Below are positions 26,501 to 41,000 of a DNA stretch of 64,000 nucleotides, one piece after another. The notes below the pieces were generated by a model, which saw only the letters and a program-made list of their open reading frames with translations, searched no databases and was not told the origin of the DNA. The stretch lies in assembly GCF_003945595.2 (NCBI RefSeq), contig NW_024104532.1, positions 371,501-435,500 of the forward strand, written 5' to 3'. Each line of letters begins with the position of its first letter. Position 1 is the stretch's first letter. Origin of the DNA: Pipra filicauda. Lineage: Eukaryota; Chordata; Aves; Passeriformes; Pipridae. A program made the translations under genes and the position numbers.

Positions 26501-28099
26501 CCCTTTGGCCATCTGGACTTGACTTAATGTTGTCTGCTCCTTGCTCATGGGTGAGAAGGTGCTGTCTGAGCTGTGGATAGAAGCTGCTATGCAATACTTA
26601 AGCTCCCTTGACCTAATTCACTGGCTTTTTTACTGGAGCATGGATTAGCAGTGGCTTGCTGGTGCACAAGTAAGCAGCAGTTAATTCTTGTAAGTCAAGT
26701 CCTGTGTGACTGTGATTTGAGTAATGCCATCGTTTTGTAAAAAATGGGGCAAAGTCCTCAAATAAACATGATAAAAGAATGTCAGGTGATCCTGGAGCCA
26801 AACACTGACACAGCAGGCAAACTGTGTGTTCAGATTTGGGTGATGCTGGTTACTTCTGACTGCTGCTTTCCCTCTCTAAGTCACGGCTGATCTCGGCTCA
26901 GCCAGAGCAGGCTTCCTTGGAGGCCTTAACACATTCCACAGGATTCCAGATTGTTCTGAAAATGCTTTCTAAATGCTGTCTTAATTAAAGATTTCTTTAA
27001 GTCAGAATTAAGTAATTAAAATGTTCCAGGCATTTTCTAGAAGTCTGTGAAAGCTGACTGTACATTCTTTTTAAAGTTGATCTACTCCTGTTATGGGTTA
27101 CAAAGTAATATTGTGCTGCTTGTGGGTTACAGATAAGTTCAAATAAATAGATGAGTTTTTTGGGGTTTTTTTGACAGTAGTTTGCCTTTATGTGAACTGA
27201 CACTGCCATTAAGTCACTCTTTAGGATTTTGCAATGGTGGTCTTTTAGCAGTAACGTAAAAAAAATGTCTGGTGTTCCTGGGAGGGCACTTCCAAAACTC
27301 CTGGATACATCAGACTAGGTAATGCTGCATAAGGCAATAGTCTGACAGACATCAGGCTTTTGTTTTGTTTTGCAGAATCTGTGTCTGTTTCTAAAATACC
27401 GTGTGATCACACATGATAGATTTTGTGTGTGGATTGAGCGCTTTTGTTGTGGGTTTTTAATTAGGCTTTAGGGTTTTAAGGGCACACGGCAACTAAGTGT
27501 ACTCTCCATATCAAACTGAAAAGGCTGTGTATTGGAGGGAAGTGAATTTCTGTAACAGTAAAGCAGATTTCTTAACTTTAAAGATACATAATGGAACTCT
27601 GGTTCTGCTTCCCCATGTTCTGCACAGATTATGTTCATCCTTGCCTTTTGCAGGTAGTTTGGAGAACCTTTGGTATAGTTGTCACCTTTTCCAGGCAAGC
27701 ACAGTTAACTACTGCAGGAAGATGATAATCAGTCTCCCCTTTACTCCTCCAGCATTAGGAAACCTTGGCTGCTGGTTCCAAGATGAAGTCAGTGCACAGG
27801 TGTCTTTCTTAGCTTGCAGTTGGCTTTGGCATTTTGCTGCTCAGTTCTATAAAGTTGCAAAAGATTTAAAAAAAAAAAAAGTAAAATCAGAACCATATCA
27901 GTTTATGTTGCTTCTGCTGGGACCCACAAGCAGCTGTGGAGCAGCTGATCGAGTTGATACTCCTGCTCTGACTGGAAATTGGAAGAGCATGTCAGATTAG
28001 AACTCATCCTGAAAACTAATGTGTGGTTATAGAGAGCGCTGTTGTCATGTACATTATCCCAAAAATCTTTTACAGTAAGTGAAATGTTAATTGTTTTCT
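20558..28099 (+). other. Intron 1, unique sequence
   Basis: No gene was recognised. Hydrophobic open frames at 21405-21816 and a longer minus-strand frame at 22850-23368 show no family motif and are treated as chance. The plus-strand frame at 27497-28000 also lacks any recognisable domain. Confidence 0.55.
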
Positions 28100-28193
28100 A
28101 TTTGCTGTGCAATCTTCTGATTGTGTAATTATCTGTCCTTATTAAAGGTTCTGCAGTGAGAATGGATGACTGTTTCCATATTTGCTGTGCAAT
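28100..28193 (+). promoter_or_regulatory. Paired C/EBP-like palindromes 80 bp apart
   Basis: The 14-mer ATTTGCTGTGCAAT occurs at 28100-28113 and again at 28180-28193, exactly 80 bp apart. It contains TTGC...GCAA, the inverted half-site arrangement of C/EBP-family bZIP sites, although the half-site spacing (3 bp) is not the canonical one. Sequence between and around the copies does not match, so this is not a simple larger tandem duplication. A regulatory role is inference. Confidence 0.4.
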
Positions 28194-31100
28194 TACTGTT
28201 GAGTAACGGGAAAGCCTGCTGAGGGGTCACTCAGCAAAAGCATTACTGGGAAACTACGCAGCTCTGGAGCACTTAGAAGCTGAAGACAAATCCTGAAGTG
28301 TCTTTTGTGTTCTGAAAGAAAGATGGGAGGCTGTTCTTAGGAACTTTGCACTGAGATCAGAGGCTAAGCAGTGAAGGCAATAAGTGAGTGCATTAATCCA
28401 TGGGGCTGAGAAAAACCTTTCTTTCCTAAGATAACAAAGTTTGACAGGGCTGTTTATCTCCCTTAAGTTTCCCAGGAGGTATGAACACAAAATATGTTGT
28501 GCTCAGCCTCTTCTATCACTGTACTAGATAATTTCTTGGTAAAACATTTTACCTAGAGAGGTCAGATTTTTAGCACAAGACTTGCTCCTCTGTTCCTGCT
28601 CTGTTCTTAAAGTGTTTTTCAGATTTGCCTTTGTGAGAGGTGCTTTTCCAGAGCAGCAGAGGTTAAGAAAACTTTAGAGCAGCTTGCATTTAAAAGACAA
28701 GGCAGTATCACATCTCTGACCCACAAAACAACATCTACTGGGAAGATGCAGTTGGGGAAGTTTTACAGTTTTTGGACCACTTCACTGCAATCTGAAGTAC
28801 AAGTTAGAGGATTTCCATTTGCAGTACATCATTCTCCCAGTGCTCTTGCTCTGGATCTGTCTGGTGGACTGTCCTTAGGGGCGTGGTAACTGCTCACAAG
28901 CCACAAAGCTGTGCTGAGCATTTCCTATTTTAGTTGAATGTTTGCCTGCCTGTAGCCCAAGTTGTTTCAGTTGGCTTCAGCCTTTCCATTCAGGAATGCC
29001 TGCTTGGGCCATAGAAACAGCTAAATAGTTGTTTTTTCCAGAATATTTTGCTTGAGTTGTCTCTAAAGCCAAAGCCACTGAAGGCTTTTTAATATGGCAC
29101 TTTGGAATGAGCTAATGCAAAGATAGGGAAAACATGTTGAACTGGTGGCAGCTGAGGGCTTGTATGGCAGCACTCCCTAAAGGAAGGGAGAGGTTTTCCA
29201 GAGGGCCCTGGCAGTGGCTGGTTGTGTACACAGAGGTGGAACTTTGCCCCTGTTGTGTTGCCTGAAGGGAACAGCCCTCTAAGCCTCAGCTATACCTGTG
29301 ACACAGGTTGCTCTGCTTTTCCAGCCTCAGTGTTTGTGTGCCTCATGTCTGTCCTGATTTATGGAGCTCAAGAACATCTGGAGCAGGAAAATCCTATCAC
29401 CTTGTTTGAATGGCTTTTATTCAGAGGGAATGGAAGACCTGGGTCAAAATTGAGTTTCTGGCTGATTTAAAATCCCTGCTCTCATTCACTTTGTTTGAAG
29501 CAGTAAGCCACTATTTATTTGAGATGAAGTTTAAATTTAAAACCCACAATGTAAATTACTTGGGAAGGAATGTTATTTCGTGCACCCATAATAGTGATAA
29601 CTTGGATAAAACAATTGCAGTAAACTTATTTCTGGGGGAGAAGCCAAGGGAGGAATTCTAACCATGGCACTTTTATGATAACTTCTGGAGCTTACTCCTC
29701 TTACCAGAAAGATTATGGATGTTTGACTGGTACAATCAAAACCAGCTGGACTTCGGGAATTTTAAGGGGTTGTTTTTTAAAGCATTTTTATAAAAACCCA
29801 AGAAGTCCAATTAGTAGAATTCAATTCATAGAAGTTAAAAAATTAATGGTAAGTTACCTTATAAAATATAGATCACTTGAGACTAAACTAAGAGCAGACA
29901 TATGGTTTTGATTTTTTTTTTCCCTTCAAACACTGGCATGGTGCTGAGGCCAGACAACTTTATTTTCCTGATGCATTATAACCAGCTGCAGATGTTTTAG
30001 ATGTTATCGCTTCTAAATGGGCTCTGACAAATGTCTCCTGGAAGCCAGCAGCTCTAAATATTACATGCACTGTATTCTGAGGAAATGTTGAAAATAAAGT
30101 TTTAGGAATTAAATGTTCAGTGTCTGAGTCAAGAAAATTTACTTTGTCTTTCTCGGGGGATTTGCTAGCTGAAAACATTCTTCTGTGAGACAGGCACAGA
30201 TGTTAGTCAAGATACACGTGGAGACTGGAATAAATATTGCCACAGATGGTCTTGCACGGTGTGTTATTTACTGGCCTTCTATTGATAATACTGGAAGGTG
30301 GACACTTGAAAAGGTATTTCAGCATATAACTAAATACTGACCTGAAATTTGTAACAGGTGTATTCAGCATTAAGGGGGGAAAAAATTGAAATATGTTTTA
30401 AAACATGTGGAAACATTGTGTTTTGGGCATCAGAGACCATGGCAGGGCCCTTTGCTACAGAAAATTCTGGGATATTTCAGTTATTCCCTTAAGGATTAAA
30501 GTAAGTTGTTTTAAGTAAAGATTTTTTTGTGCTTTTTGTCTTTGCTGCATAGCTTTGAATCCTTTGAATCACCCAGAAGGACATCTTCACATATATATGG
30601 GATACAAAATGTTTCTTGCATGTCAAACCTATGGCTTTGGGGGGGGCGAGAGGGGCTATATGATTATTGACATGGGAGTTGCATCAGATGTCCTTGACTT
30701 CCAAAATTCAGACAACTTGGTTCATCACTGCATTCACTCGTTTTTCCATACCCTGAGAGAGATTGGGAAAATATCTGTGCTTTGCTGCACACACCTCATT
30801 AACATTCGATTCTGTATGCAACACTGTGAGTTTTCAGTCTGGTCAATGCAGGAGGAGAGGAAGGAGGTGTCCTGAGGGGACAGGCTCAAAACTGGGTAGT
30901 GGAAATACCCCTCTTGGCAGGGATGTGCCAAACAGGCTCTACATCTGATCAGGCTTGTTTATGTGTTAGCAGTTCATCAACTAATGGTGGTCCTAATAGT
31001 TTGAAATTGTTGGGAGTTTTACCAGAAATCTTTATAGAGTTTCAAAGGAAGATGGGGATTGCTGAAGTGTTTATCAGTAACTTCTTGTGTGCAGGGACTG

Positions 31101-34100
31101 TTTTGGTAAAAAGGCATTTCAGAACAAGGTGCCTCTCTATATATAAAAGGTTAATGATGCACCCAGTTGGTACCACACAGGGTAACCAAAGGGAATCTCC
31201 TTGCCCGTCTGTGTTACCCCTAAAGAGCCTTGCTCCAGCTTTGGTCTGGTTTAAATATAAGCCAGCTTGTGCTCATTGAAATCCCTGGAGTCTGCCTGGC
31301 ACTGGGGAGCAATTCCAAGAGCAGATTAGGGATGGCAGGCATCAAGGGGTAACTGCTTGAGCAGGGACCTACAGGCTTTGCTTGGAGGGACGTGGCACAG
31401 TGCCCTGCAGCGGGGAGCCGAGCCGAGCAAATGCAAGTCTAATGATTTGGATTTTGCTACTTCACACTGGTGTTTAAAACTGCTTAGATATAATCCTCCC
31501 AGCAAATCTCTCCTTGCTCGGAGATGGCGGACATTCGCTGCTGCACGCTGATTTTTAAGTACGGAGTGGTTACACTGAATTCTTGTGCAGCTGAACAAAG
31601 GCTCTCACTGATGCCTGGCAAAAAGAGGAGAAGTTTTCATGTTTGATTCTGTTTGTACAGGAGCATAAAGTGGGTCTTTGTACCGACGTGCTGTAACAAA
31701 TAAAACATTCAAATGTTTGATTTGATATTTGCCAGTTGCTTGGTGACTCTGGGAAATGTATATATCAAATATTGGGCAGGGAGGAGGAATGCTCCTGAGT
31801 TTCTGTAGAGCTGCTGGTTGCATGTGTTTAGTTGGACATGTTTTCTTGGCCTATAAATTATTACTCAGAAACTTTACATTGAAGGCTGATGTTCATAATA
31901 TGAATCTTTTCTTAGTGGTTGTCACCCGAGCCTCAAAGAAGTTGCTTTTCCCCAGTCACCGAGGATGTTTCCACTATCTCTAGAGCTTGCTCTGGTTTCT
32001 TGACATGATTTCATCAGAAAAAAAATCTCAAAGATATCATGTGCCCCTCGGCTGCAGCTGCCTGAATGTACCTATGCTCAGAGGTCCCTTCTCTATGGTG
32101 TGTGTGTGGAGCCTGAAGTCCTCACTCTGATTAAAAGAGAAGCCACAGTTCATTTTCTGAAACATCAATCAAAAGCACGCAGTATTTTTGTGCAGCACTC
32201 ACAAGATTGATCTGAATACTTTGAAATCCGTAGAAGCAATGAACTTTGGCTTGCATCATCTTAAGGAAAAGAAAATGATCCTACCTTTGATGAAAACTAG
32301 CAGAAAGTTGGCTTCTATTTAACTTGAAAGAATTTGGGGTGGTTTTGCATCCCTGTGGTCTAAGTGGAATATCTTGGCTTGTTTAGAACAACTACTGTTT
32401 TTTTAAAATGCATTTAAAGGATTTTTGGAGGTTCAAGTATTTGATTTTCCCATGTCACCACTACGTACTATAATTTCTGCATACTTTCCCCTCTTGGATG
32501 AAGCATTTAGCTTACTGCAGTGAGAGCTGCTATGTAAAGTGTTCCAGCAGGTCAGAAGAGTTCTTACAGAGGATGGGGGATTAAGTGATGAAGGCTTTTA
32601 TAACTACATGAGCATTGGGTTGGTTTTGGGTTGTTTTTTTTTTCTTCTTTTTTTTCCCATGCAGTGATCTTCCTGAAGCTTTCAAGAAGATTACTTAAAT
32701 AGAATGGTGTTACTGTGGAGTTGTTGTTTATTTGGGATCCTCTTTGCCTGTCACTGAGATTAAAATGTTAACATGGGCTTGATGCAGTTCTGGAAACTAA
32801 AACAAGTGCCGGTTTAAATTTTTATACAGGGAAGGTGGTTTAAATTGCAACAACTAATTAGATTCAACTGTTTGGAGATGTTAAAATAGGTGTACTAAGC
32901 AGTCAAAAATGTGTGGAATTTTCTACCCACTTGTAAATATTTATTTATTCCTTTAAGGCTAGCACTGAGGTTTCCATTCTGTTTTTACAGAAGCAACTTT
33001 CTGCTTTAGAAGGTTTTTTACCTCTTTGGTTTGATAAGCCTGAAAGTTAGGGGGAAGTGGAGATTCATACTCTGTCATACATGAATATGTATCAAAGTTT
33101 GAATTTAAGTTTGAAAGTGGTAGAGATGACAGGAAGAACAGTAAATTAATTGCCTGAATATGGTCTGCTGCCTGGCAAATAACAACCCAGTAACCAGGAG
33201 GGCTTTGATAGGGGTTGTCTCAGTAACAAAAGTGATTTGATATCTTGCCCCCATTTTCCAGCCTACTTTCCCCTCCATTGTGCTGGTACAGCCCTGGATG
33301 GGGACTTACTGTAAACTAGACCCATGAGATGAGCTGGATTTGAGACAAGAAAAAAAAGCCTGTTAACCGAGTTCTGCTTGCAAAGATGATGAGTTCAGAA
33401 TAGTGGCGTAATTCAGCAAACTGTTTTTGCTGAGCTGTGTAGAGCAAAAAGGCTGTTGGACTTACCTCTTCAAAGAAGTTGCAAGGATTTATCTCAGACC
33501 ATGGACAAAAGTGTCAGGATTTATCAGTCTAAGATTAGCTTTACTTGAAAGTACACAGCAGCCTTGATTTTGTTTTGTTATGCGAATTGGAAAATAATTC
33601 CACTAAATTGCATGTATTAAGAGTCTTATATTTTACTTTTTGGCAAGATTGACATCTCGTCATTACAGAAAGTGTTATGGTCCTTCCTCCTTTTAATGTA
33701 ATTTGTGAAAATCCAGTCCTACATAGGCTCTTCTGAGCAGCCGTCCCAAATGGGATTACTAAAACATTGACATTTATCTGAGCTTTTCACTTCTATAATT
33801 CATAATAACCAACTGCTCTGGCTTATGCTTTTTGGGATGGTGAACTTGTCTTGCCTCTTCGCACAGTGGTAAATTTATGGAAATACATAAATATTTCCTA
33901 ATCTGGGAGCATCATATGGACACTTAAGTCTTGAAGTCTCTTTGCTTACTTCAAGTTTCAAGAGATGTTCTTAGAAATAAAAAAGACTAGTTCACTTCAT
34001 GTGTGGTCCCTAGAGTATTTTACAACATGAGGAATGGGAAAATAGGTCTAGTTGAAGTAATCTGTGAAGGGATACTGAGAGAAGTAAAATCTTGAGGAGG

Positions 34101-37100
34101 GGTGGAAGTATTTTATTGCTCTGTCTGCATGGTGAATTTAGATGCATTGGAAAGACCACTCTGGTTGGCAACTTGCTCTGAAATATCAAGACTGACTTTT
34201 AGTACGTGTTAGACATGAATTATGAAGTGATCTGAGTCCATATTCAGTGTGCATCTCTTAATAGCATAAAATTATTCAAAGTTGAGTAGTTTCCATGCAT
34301 TAAATATCTGGCATGTTTATGATTCTCTTGCCTTTCTAGCAAAGGTGGTAACTTACACATCTAGCATTTTGCTTGCATTTTCAGAAGGCAGTTGCTTTTA
34401 CATATATATATATATCCCCTTAAAATATTTAGCTTGTCTCCGTGGTCTTGCCTGTGCTGACACCAAAACCTAGAACTGCATGTATTTGATGGATTTAGTT
34501 TGGGAATTCAGGCTGATGTTCTTGGGTAATGTAGCATCATGTTTCATGATCTCATGGGCAGAGTTTGCTCACAGGGCTAGGTGTGGCTGACTGTGGTTTG
34601 GGCTGAATAATCTGCCTAGTTATTGCTACTAGTTTTGGTAAACAGTGTGGTGCTTTTTTTCCCTGAAGCTTGACAACCAGCCTTCCTCTTGTGGTTGCAC
34701 TTTTACTTAAAAAGCCATCTTCCCTACCACAGCCTGTCTCTGCCATGAATCCCTTCCCTGAGAGTAGGGCTGCAGAGATGATGTTTTCCACAAGAGGTTA
34801 GTTGATTAAATGCTATGACAAATTATTACAGCTACTTGAAAGCAGTTGCTGCTGTCTTTAATTTCACAGTGTCAAGTTACTCTATCTTAAGTAAGTGCCA
34901 AAACTCTCCAGCTGCCTTTTGTAGAGGTCATTATATGTGTCTCACCTGTAAACATGTCCTCTCATTTGGAGGGGAGAACAGATGTTTCTGCCTCTGAAAG
35001 GTGCTCCAGGCACTTGCTGCAGGAGATGGTCAGCAGGCTGTCAGAAGCAATCTTTATGGGCAGGCTGGTCTTTCACAAGGAGATGTGTTTACAGAGCATG
35101 AAATGAACATTTTTGCACAGAGGCAAATAATTGCTTACAACGGAGACTTTAGTAGCAGATTTGAAGCTTGAGTGGTTATTAGTAAGGTCAGCTGGAGCAC
35201 ACACGATGTCCATCTCCTGAGCAAAGTCATTCAGAACTTTTCAGCTGTTCGTTTATGCTGAAAGGTTTTAGGATGTTGTAATGTTCATGCCTTGAGCTTG
35301 TCGCTTTTGATGAAAACTTGTGTAGGCTGTGTTGCTACATCTGGATGTGGTAGGGTTCCTTCAAAATTATTCTTGAATGGAAAATTATTTCTTGACTTGC
35401 AGAAAGAGAGGCTGAAACCCCCATGCTCAGCCTTGAATTATTATCTAAAAGTACTCTAGCATTGGCACAGTTTTTAAGAGACTTTACATGAAGTGTCTGT
35501 GAAACAGGCTGTTGTCACAAGCAAAAGGAATCTCTGCGAAAGCTTTCTGTGGTCAGGAGATGGGTCTGAGGGGCAACAGGTCTCGGGTAGTGATGGCTTT
35601 CCTGAGCTGCTCTGGTTAATGCTCTCACTCGTCAGGTCAGGGCTCTTTCTTGGGCAGTGATAAAAAATTGTTTCCAAGGAATGGCTATTGGCAAAATTAA
35701 TCAGATTGATTCTTCACTTATGACACAGATCAAGACTTGAACTTCAGTCTTCTATGGTAATAAGACCGGTTCATCATCACTAATTACATCTCTTCCTTCC
35801 CAGCAGTTTCTTCAGCCTCCTTACTCCTTCAAGGTGACTTCCTCACCCAGCAGATGCGTGTGTCTGACAGAGCGTTTAAAAACCACAGAGCTTGAAGTAG
35901 ATGAACTTCTTGTAAAAGCAGTTCTGTTTGATTGCAATTAGCCATGTCACAGAACTCAGTGAGTCTGACTGATGTTGACTGTGAGTGCTGTCAAACGTCA
36001 GAGCAGAGGGGACGTCTCCTCTCTGCACACCATGGTTGCAAATGGGGCTTAAGGCTCGGAGTGCTCCGTTTTCAAAACATCTCTGCTGCTTCAGGAAGGG
36101 GAAAAAAGTTACCAGCACCACAAAGGCTGTTCTGAAAACTTCTTTAAAATGCTGCATGTTGTACCCATGGCCTTCCCATTGCTTTTTTTTGTAGGGCATC
36201 ATTCCTTGGAGGCAGTGGGCCTTCTCAATTCATTCACATTGTGCTGAACAGCCTCAACCATAACCCCTTTCAGGAGAGTTATCCTTGTCTGTGATGGAAG
36301 CCAGTGAATGTGGCCTTTACTAGGAACATCCAAGCATTGCCTGAATACTTCTCAGAACAACTGTCCCTGAGTTCTGGGAACACACAAAACCTAGGATACA
36401 GATTGTGTCTCACTCCCTGCTCCCATTAAAAGGAGGTCTTAAAATAGTTTATGCTACTTCTGTACAAGACTTGACAGAGATTCACCTTCAGAATTCCTCC
36501 AAAGGAGTGCAGTGGAGCTCACTGTTCTGCACACTGTGTGAGCTGAGCAGCAGCACGGGTTTGCCAGCACTGTTTTTGCCACGAGGTGTTACACTATAAA
36601 TTTTCAGAGGACACGAGAGAGATTGTACATACAATGAATTACTCAGACATTCTGTAACACGACCTGCTAATAGCCTGCCCTCTTTGAAATAGTCCCAGCA
36701 GTGTGAACTTAATTCTTTTTTCCTGTTTAATGAGACTTGGTAGAACAAACACCTAAGCAAATCTGGGAAGATTGTATCAGTCATTCTCTGCTGCATCTCG
36801 TGTATAACCACACGTTTTATTTCTTTATTGATTTTTCTTTTTTTGTCGATGCTTAAGCAGTACTCTTTCAATATGGAGTAAGACTCATAAAAATACTGGA
36901 TATCACACGTTCAAGTCAAATATGGTACTTCTTTATTCTGGTATGAGAAGCTACAAAAACTGTGTTTCAGAGAATGCCCTGCTGTACAGCAATTTTTCTC
37001 AGTCCCATGGAGCTTCATTATAGCGAGGTCAGACTATGTGCTGTAGAGAAGAGAATTTATATTTTATCATAGAACTAACTGCTATGCTCTTGTAATGACC

Positions 37101-37774
37101 CTGAAGGACAGTAAATGCTCTAAATAATTCATCTTCTTTGGAATATAATTCTACTGTGCTATTGGAGCTAGAACAGATCTAAGAAAGTAGAAAATATTGT
37201 GGTATATTTTAATGTAATGCCTAAGGGATGCTTATGAGAGTGCTTTGCCTGCCATAGCCCTGTCCAGAAAGTGAATGATGAAGATTTCTGGAACTCAGTG
37301 TTTTTGGTGTGCTCTCAAGGGAAAGACCTCCCTTAAGATCCTTGTGGTGAAATGAGACTCCTCAAAGTCTAATTGCCTCTTGGCCCAAGATGGAATATAT
37401 TAATTTCTTATGTGGCTGAAAAGCCTCTTCCATAATTTCGTGTGTTGTAATTTTAATTTCATGTCTTTCTGTTTTCTTCTTTGCAGCAGTGTGGAAAAGC
37501 GTGGAAACTATTTGTAGTACCTGCCCTTCCTTTCTGCCCAGTCATCTCTGCCCTTGTCTGCACCCATTTTGCATTTTTCTGTGTGTTGTTTCTGTAAATG
37601 TCTCATGATGAAATTTGCTTTTTTTCAAACAGTAGGACATAAATTCATACAGTCATGATGACAGAACAGCTGCTGAACAGCTGCATAAAACAATCATTGA
37701 AGTCTTGCATTTGCACAGTTAGTGCCTTCTTTACTTACCCTTTGAATTGCATCCCAAATTTTTGATGCTTTTTT
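28194..37774 (+). other. Intron 1, unique sequence
   Basis: Mostly AT-rich unique DNA. The block 31984-34281 is notably poor in open frames. An (AT)n tract lies at 34400-34415. A G run lies near 30639. No exon with conserved protein sequence and no clear transposon was recognised. Confidence 0.55.
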
Positions 37775-38070
37775 TTGTGGTCAGGACCGCTTTCGAATTT
37801 TAATCCCGTTCTCCAGTTAGCAACATCAGCAGATTTAACAAGCCTGCTTTCCATTCCAGTATTGAAATCGATAGATAATTTTACAGGGTCTAGAAAGATT
37901 CTGGCAAAGATTGTTTTGACACATGATCTGAATGTGTGCATTGGAATGTGTAAGTTTTGATTAGATTTGAGTGAATTCTGATTTGATTATTAACAATAAC
38001 AAGACTCAGTATGCATCCCTAAGTGATGCCTCTCTTTTTCTCTCCTGTCAGCCCACTTGTTACCTGTCCC
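37775..38070 (-). repeat. Old CR1/L3-like LINE fragment
   Basis: The + strand contains a segment close to TTTAACAAGCCTGCTTTCC (about 37836-37854) followed by ATTCCAGTATTGAAATCGAT. Further on come AAGACTCAGTATGCATCCCT and CCCACTTGTTACC. In that order these resemble the inverted reverse-transcriptase region of ancient amniote CR1/L3 elements, where a cluster of phrases about 'two repeats of a short residue series' is widely retained. The copy is highly diverged and its limits are approximate. The 159-codon open frame at 37971-38450 partly overlaps it and is not taken as a gene. Confidence 0.4.
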
Positions 38071-41000
38071 AGAAAGAAGCTGCTTATTTCTTCATTTTTA
38101 ATCCTGACACTGCTGTTAGTAGCTGTTTGTCACTTCTAAGGAGACATCCAAAAGTGATTTATCACCTTTTAGACATGTACAACGTTTTGGTATCTGCATC
38201 CCCAGCCCTGCTCTTCCTCAATTCCCCAGAAGTGTTCATTATCTTTCAGTTATTGGAAATATCATCTGCCTTCCACAGGTGCCCTGACACTGTCAACCAG
38301 CTTCTTCCTAGGCCCAACCAATTTATTTTTCCAGTTTCTGTTTTTCCCTTACTGCACCTTAACCAGGCTCGGTGTGTCCTCTTGCTGTGCTGGCACCTGG
38401 AGCAATCTGGTAGTTTCTTGCCCCATTACAATTTGCAGCTACCCATGTGAAGTGGTGATCACTGCTAGAGAGCATCTCTAGGAGGGACCAAAGTACCTAC
38501 ATAGGGTCTAGCCTCTAGATTCAGCATTCCAGTGTGGATTACTTGATCCTTTCCTTGCCTTGGGTCAGCCTCATCTCACCCCAGCATAGAGGTGTAGACA
38601 ATTAAAAGCCTTGGGTGGCTTAAAGATACATGATGTTCACAATTTCATGCTTTATATGAAAGGAATAGAGGGAGGTCTGGTGAGCAGCTTGCTTGGGAGA
38701 GAAGTATTAAACCTGGGAAGTGTGCTCAGATGGCACATGCAGTGCACAGGAGTGCTGCAGGGAGTCTGCCAGGGCTTTCCTTGTGGAGGGAGAAGTGGGG
38801 ACAGGGTGGTAGACACTCTTGTTGGGTATGTGCACTTGGCACTTCAGCTTTTAACTGCTGAGAAGTCTCTAAACATTACTGAAAATGCAAGTTACTTTTA
38901 AGGTGCCCAGAACTTTCCATGGGATAACCTTCCCCATATGGTTCATGGTGGGTTTTTAGTGTTGTGTGTGTGTTCTCAGAGTCATCTTTGCCAACCCGTC
39001 AATGGTGGCTTAGTTTCCTACAAGAAGTGAAAGATTGAATTTGGGATTTTTGTGCTCAGCTTTTTGTTCACAGTGGAATAATGCAGCTTGTCCTTGGTCT
39101 CAAGGAGCAGCTCGTGCTTCCTGATGAGGAGAACTGCTTACAGGAGCACCGTGGCAGTACCAGAGTCTCTACAGGTACTGCCCAGCAGCTCTGCACTGTG
39201 GTGAACAGCAGGACAGCTCCTCACCATCCTGTCTGCTGCCTCTGGATGAGGGAAATCTGGGCATCCAAACAAAGCACAGATGAACTGACAACATAAACAG
39301 GGGGGGAATTGCTGGTAGCATGGATCAGATTTTTTTCAGTAACTGGGGTAACTCTGAGAGGAGTGTGATGCACCTGGCGTAGATCTGTGCGTTTGCTGGG
39401 TGCAACATGTTAGTTGTCTGAGCAGCAGTTAAATAACTTTTTGGAAGAAGAGGCGTATTAAATGTTGCTTTTTAGTGCTGATGTTTTCAGTTTAACATAA
39501 TGCCGTCAAGAAGCATCAAGTTTGCCAGGAAGTTGGTAAGGAATTTACTTCAAAATCTTTAAAAGAGCTTAAAAGGAAAGTAATATTATTCTGTTGCTGA
39601 AAACCAGAAAATTGTGGTTTTGCTGCATTGCTGCTGTGCTGAGACTGATGCTATCGGTGTGAATCAGGCAGCTCCTATTTTGGAGCACTACCTGAAGTAA
39701 TAATAAATGTTTATTGAAAAAAATTTTTTTCGGTTGCTAAACTAAAGCTGTCACGGTGGTAGTTATGGATCCTGTTGGTTTCCCAGTGTAGGGAAGGCAA
39801 GTGAGGAATGTCAGCACTGAAGGTATTGCCTGAAGTGTGTGGAAAATAAAATAGAAAAATGCTTGTGTTTCTTTTTGCTTTATTAGAGTTAGCAGGAACT
39901 ATTTGGTTCAAGACACGTGTAAGTATTATGTGGATATGGCATTGTTCCTCCTAGGAGGAGATAACTGAAAAGTACAATCTGAAAATACCTGTAAGGCTCT
40001 TGATGTCCTAAGTTCTCTCTAGAATCCTTTTGTTTGGGGTCTTTATTGTGCGTGGTGTCACTTGGCCGTGTTTCCAGTTTATTGTTGAACTGCAACCATG
40101 ATCTGTGTGGGGATCATTCCTTGCACAGGTGATTGCTGCTGGTAGATGATCTGACACCCTCTGGTTTTGGGTTCGATTTTTCCATTGGTGACATTCTTAA
40201 TCAGATTGTACCTCCTTTTGAATATATGGTAGGAGCTATTTCATTAATTTTATGTGTAACTCCTAATGATAGATAAGGGCTCAAGAAGAAAAAAAACCTC
40301 TAGAAAACAGACTTTTTTTCCCCAGTATCTTTCAAAATTCAGTAGGGAAAAAACCTGTTTCTAAGCTTAATACGTAGCTTGCTATGGGAAGCACTGTCTG
40401 CTGACATAAAACACAATCTCAGTACCTGGAACAGAACGAAATGGCAGTTACGGTTTTTATTCCAGTTTTTGAGTCATATCTGTCATGTAGATTTAGTATG
40501 GATTAAATATAGTTTTCCATAGTGAATGTTGGGGCTTTTTTTTACCTTTCTGGAGATTTCAGAAGAGAGTTGTATTAACCTTTCTGAAGCCAGTGTACTC
40601 TGCGTGCTGACAAATCTTTGCCCCTCACCAGGCATCAAACTTCCATAACATGCCCTTGAATTTTGTTTGTGTAAGTTTGGCATCAGCCCAATTTCCATGT
40701 AGTAAGGTAAATATCTGATCTGTGCTGTCAGCTGTTGCAGACCTCTGCAGCTCTGCGAGGCTTATGGATGCCTTATGGGCTCTGCCTGCTTTTCCAGGCA
40801 AAATCCAGGGCATTTCTGTTTACTATTATGAACTACAACTGTTGGCAAGCTTTCAAATTGCCTCGCTCATCTCACCTCAGAAAATATGTTCTAGTGCAGT
40901 CTTGCTTGTGCCTTTTCCACAAAGTGCAAGGCACCCTGATATTTTATACTTTGCACATTGGTAAGTCCCCAAATTGAGTGTTTTTCTCCTGAAATGTCTG

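Noticed and set aside
27497..28000. A 167-codon plus-strand open frame in intron 1
   Set aside because: The translation matches no family I know, passes through an A-homopolymer giving poly-Lys, and has no splice or promoter context.
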